Shown in pieces: positions 63,667 through 64,000 of a DNA stretch of 64,000 nucleotides; within the stretch, counting starts at the first letter, position 1, and each line of letters begins with the position of its first letter. The translations under genes were made by a program, and so were the position numbers. Origin of the DNA: Bradyrhizobium sp. AT1 (GTDB lineage Bacteria; Pseudomonadota; Alphaproteobacteria; Rhizobiales; Xanthobacteraceae); assembly GCF_001590795.1 (NCBI RefSeq), contig NZ_JXDL01000001.1:6470909-6534908 (forward strand), in the 5' to 3' direction. A model generated the notes under the pieces. The model saw only the letters and a program-made list of their open reading frames with translations, searched no databases and was not told the origin of the DNA.

Positions 63667-63924
63667 ATGCCCAAATATTTCTTCAACACCCGCATCGGCG
63701 ACGAATTGATCGTGGATCCCGAGGGCGAGGAGCTGCGCAACCCCGACCGCGCCTGGGAGGTCGCCCGCCAGATGATCCTGGAGGTGGTGAAGTCCGAGGG
63801 GGCCCAGCGGGCCCTGATGGAGGCGGTGATCGAGGTCACCGACGTCGAAGGCGAGATCGTGCTTGAGTTTCCCTTCACCGAGGCCCTGCTGGACATCCCC
63901 GACCCGTCCGCGACAAGGCATTAA
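63667..63924 (+). CDS. DUF6894-like small protein, 85 aa
   Basis: Begins MPKYFFNTRIGDELIVDPEG, then EELRNPDRAWEVARQMILEV and ends with a strand EGEIVLEFPFTEAL. The start P-(K/R)-YFF followed by an Asp-rich first strand and GxELxxxxxAxxxA helix is the DUF6894 pattern, common in Bradyrhizobium and with no known function. ATG 63667 is chosen over the in-frame GTG at 63664. Lies divergent from pqqA. Confidence 0.8.
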   Translation: MPKYFFNTRIGDELIVDPEGEELRNPDRAWEVARQMILEVVKSEGAQRALMEAVIEVTDVEGEIVLEFPFTEALLDIPDPSATRH

Positions 63925-63943
63925 GCGGCACGCGAGGTGCGCT

Positions 63944-63966
63944 CCCTCCCCGCTTGCGGGGGAGGG
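63944..63966. terminator. GC-rich hairpin / start of palindromic repeat
   Basis: CCCTCCCCGC and CGGGGGAGGG form a stem with a three-base loop 20 bases after the DUF6894-like gene. The following GGGGAGAGGGTGTCTCCGC and AAGCGAGAACCCC look like the start of a longer Bradyrhizobium-type repeat cut by the window end. Confidence 0.55.
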
Positions 63967-64000
63967 CTGGGGAGAGGGTGTCTCCGCAAGCGAGAACCCC

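Overview
The window looks like chromosome of an alphaproteobacterium of the Bradyrhizobium/Nitrobacteraceae type. It is uniformly GC-rich, densely packed and full of ATGA/GTGA overlaps between genes. It carries small hydrophobic proteins of the DUF3309 kind, several long palindromic intergenic repeats of the sort scattered through Bradyrhizobium genomes, and promoter-like GGAAC-N16/17-NGTT boxes typical of the alphaproteobacterial general-stress sigma factor EcfG. The assignment rests on gene content and style only. I see no tRNA, rRNA, CRISPR array, prophage or intact insertion sequence.

Layout. 1-4.6 kb: end of a crotonase gene, a divergent TetR regulator, then a minus-strand run of small, mostly unrecognised proteins around a DapA-like protein that lacks the Schiff-base lysine. 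5.0-13.3 kb: kdpF-A-B-C-D-E, the high-affinity K+ ATPase and its two-component system, preceded by extra micro-ORFs. 13.4-17.1 kb: divergent ku and ligD (bacterial non-homologous end joining) sharing a nearly symmetric EcfG-like double promoter. 17.2-17.9 kb: a DUF3309 protein and a polyhydroxyalkanoate-system protein. 17.9-31.9 kb: one minus-strand operon for alpha-glucan and trehalose metabolism (glgE-like, treS-maltokinase fusion, glgB, glgX, treZ, treY), with malQ and a GH15 hydrolase divergent from it (32.1-35.9 kb). 36.0-43.5 kb: a minus-strand sugar-phosphate operon (transaldolase-phosphoglucose isomerase fusion, gnd, zwf, pgl, gntK, HAD phosphatase). 43.8-49.6 kb: an STM3941-like membrane protein, then the prkA-yeaH-spoVR stress operon behind a consensus EcfG promoter. 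49.7-53.3 kb: an ArsR/AHSA1 operon with a twin operator, a DsrE-like exported protein, an exported protein of unknown function, and a second STM3941-like protein. 53.4-58.1 kb: a 2-oxoacid:ferredoxin oxidoreductase with a GltD-like ferredoxin-linked subunit. 58.3-63.4 kb: pqqABCDE followed by a prolyl aminopeptidase and an uncharacterised protein. The last complete gene encodes a small DUF6894-like protein.

How it fits together. Much of the window concerns survival of osmotic shock, desiccation and starvation: K+ uptake (Kdp), compatible solute and glucan storage (TreYZ/TreS/GlgB/GlgX), end joining (Ku/LigD) and the PrkA/YeaH/SpoVR module. Carbon flows from glucan and glucose-6-phosphate into the oxidative pentose phosphate pathway. 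PQQ supply and gluconokinase could add periplasmic glucose oxidation to gluconate (inference; no PQQ dehydrogenase is present here).

The most unusual observation is that the GlgE homologue heading the glucan/trehalose operon has lost the general acid/base Glu, the Arg before the nucleophile and the NPHTK signature. It is therefore either a pseudoenzyme or an enzyme with a different activity.
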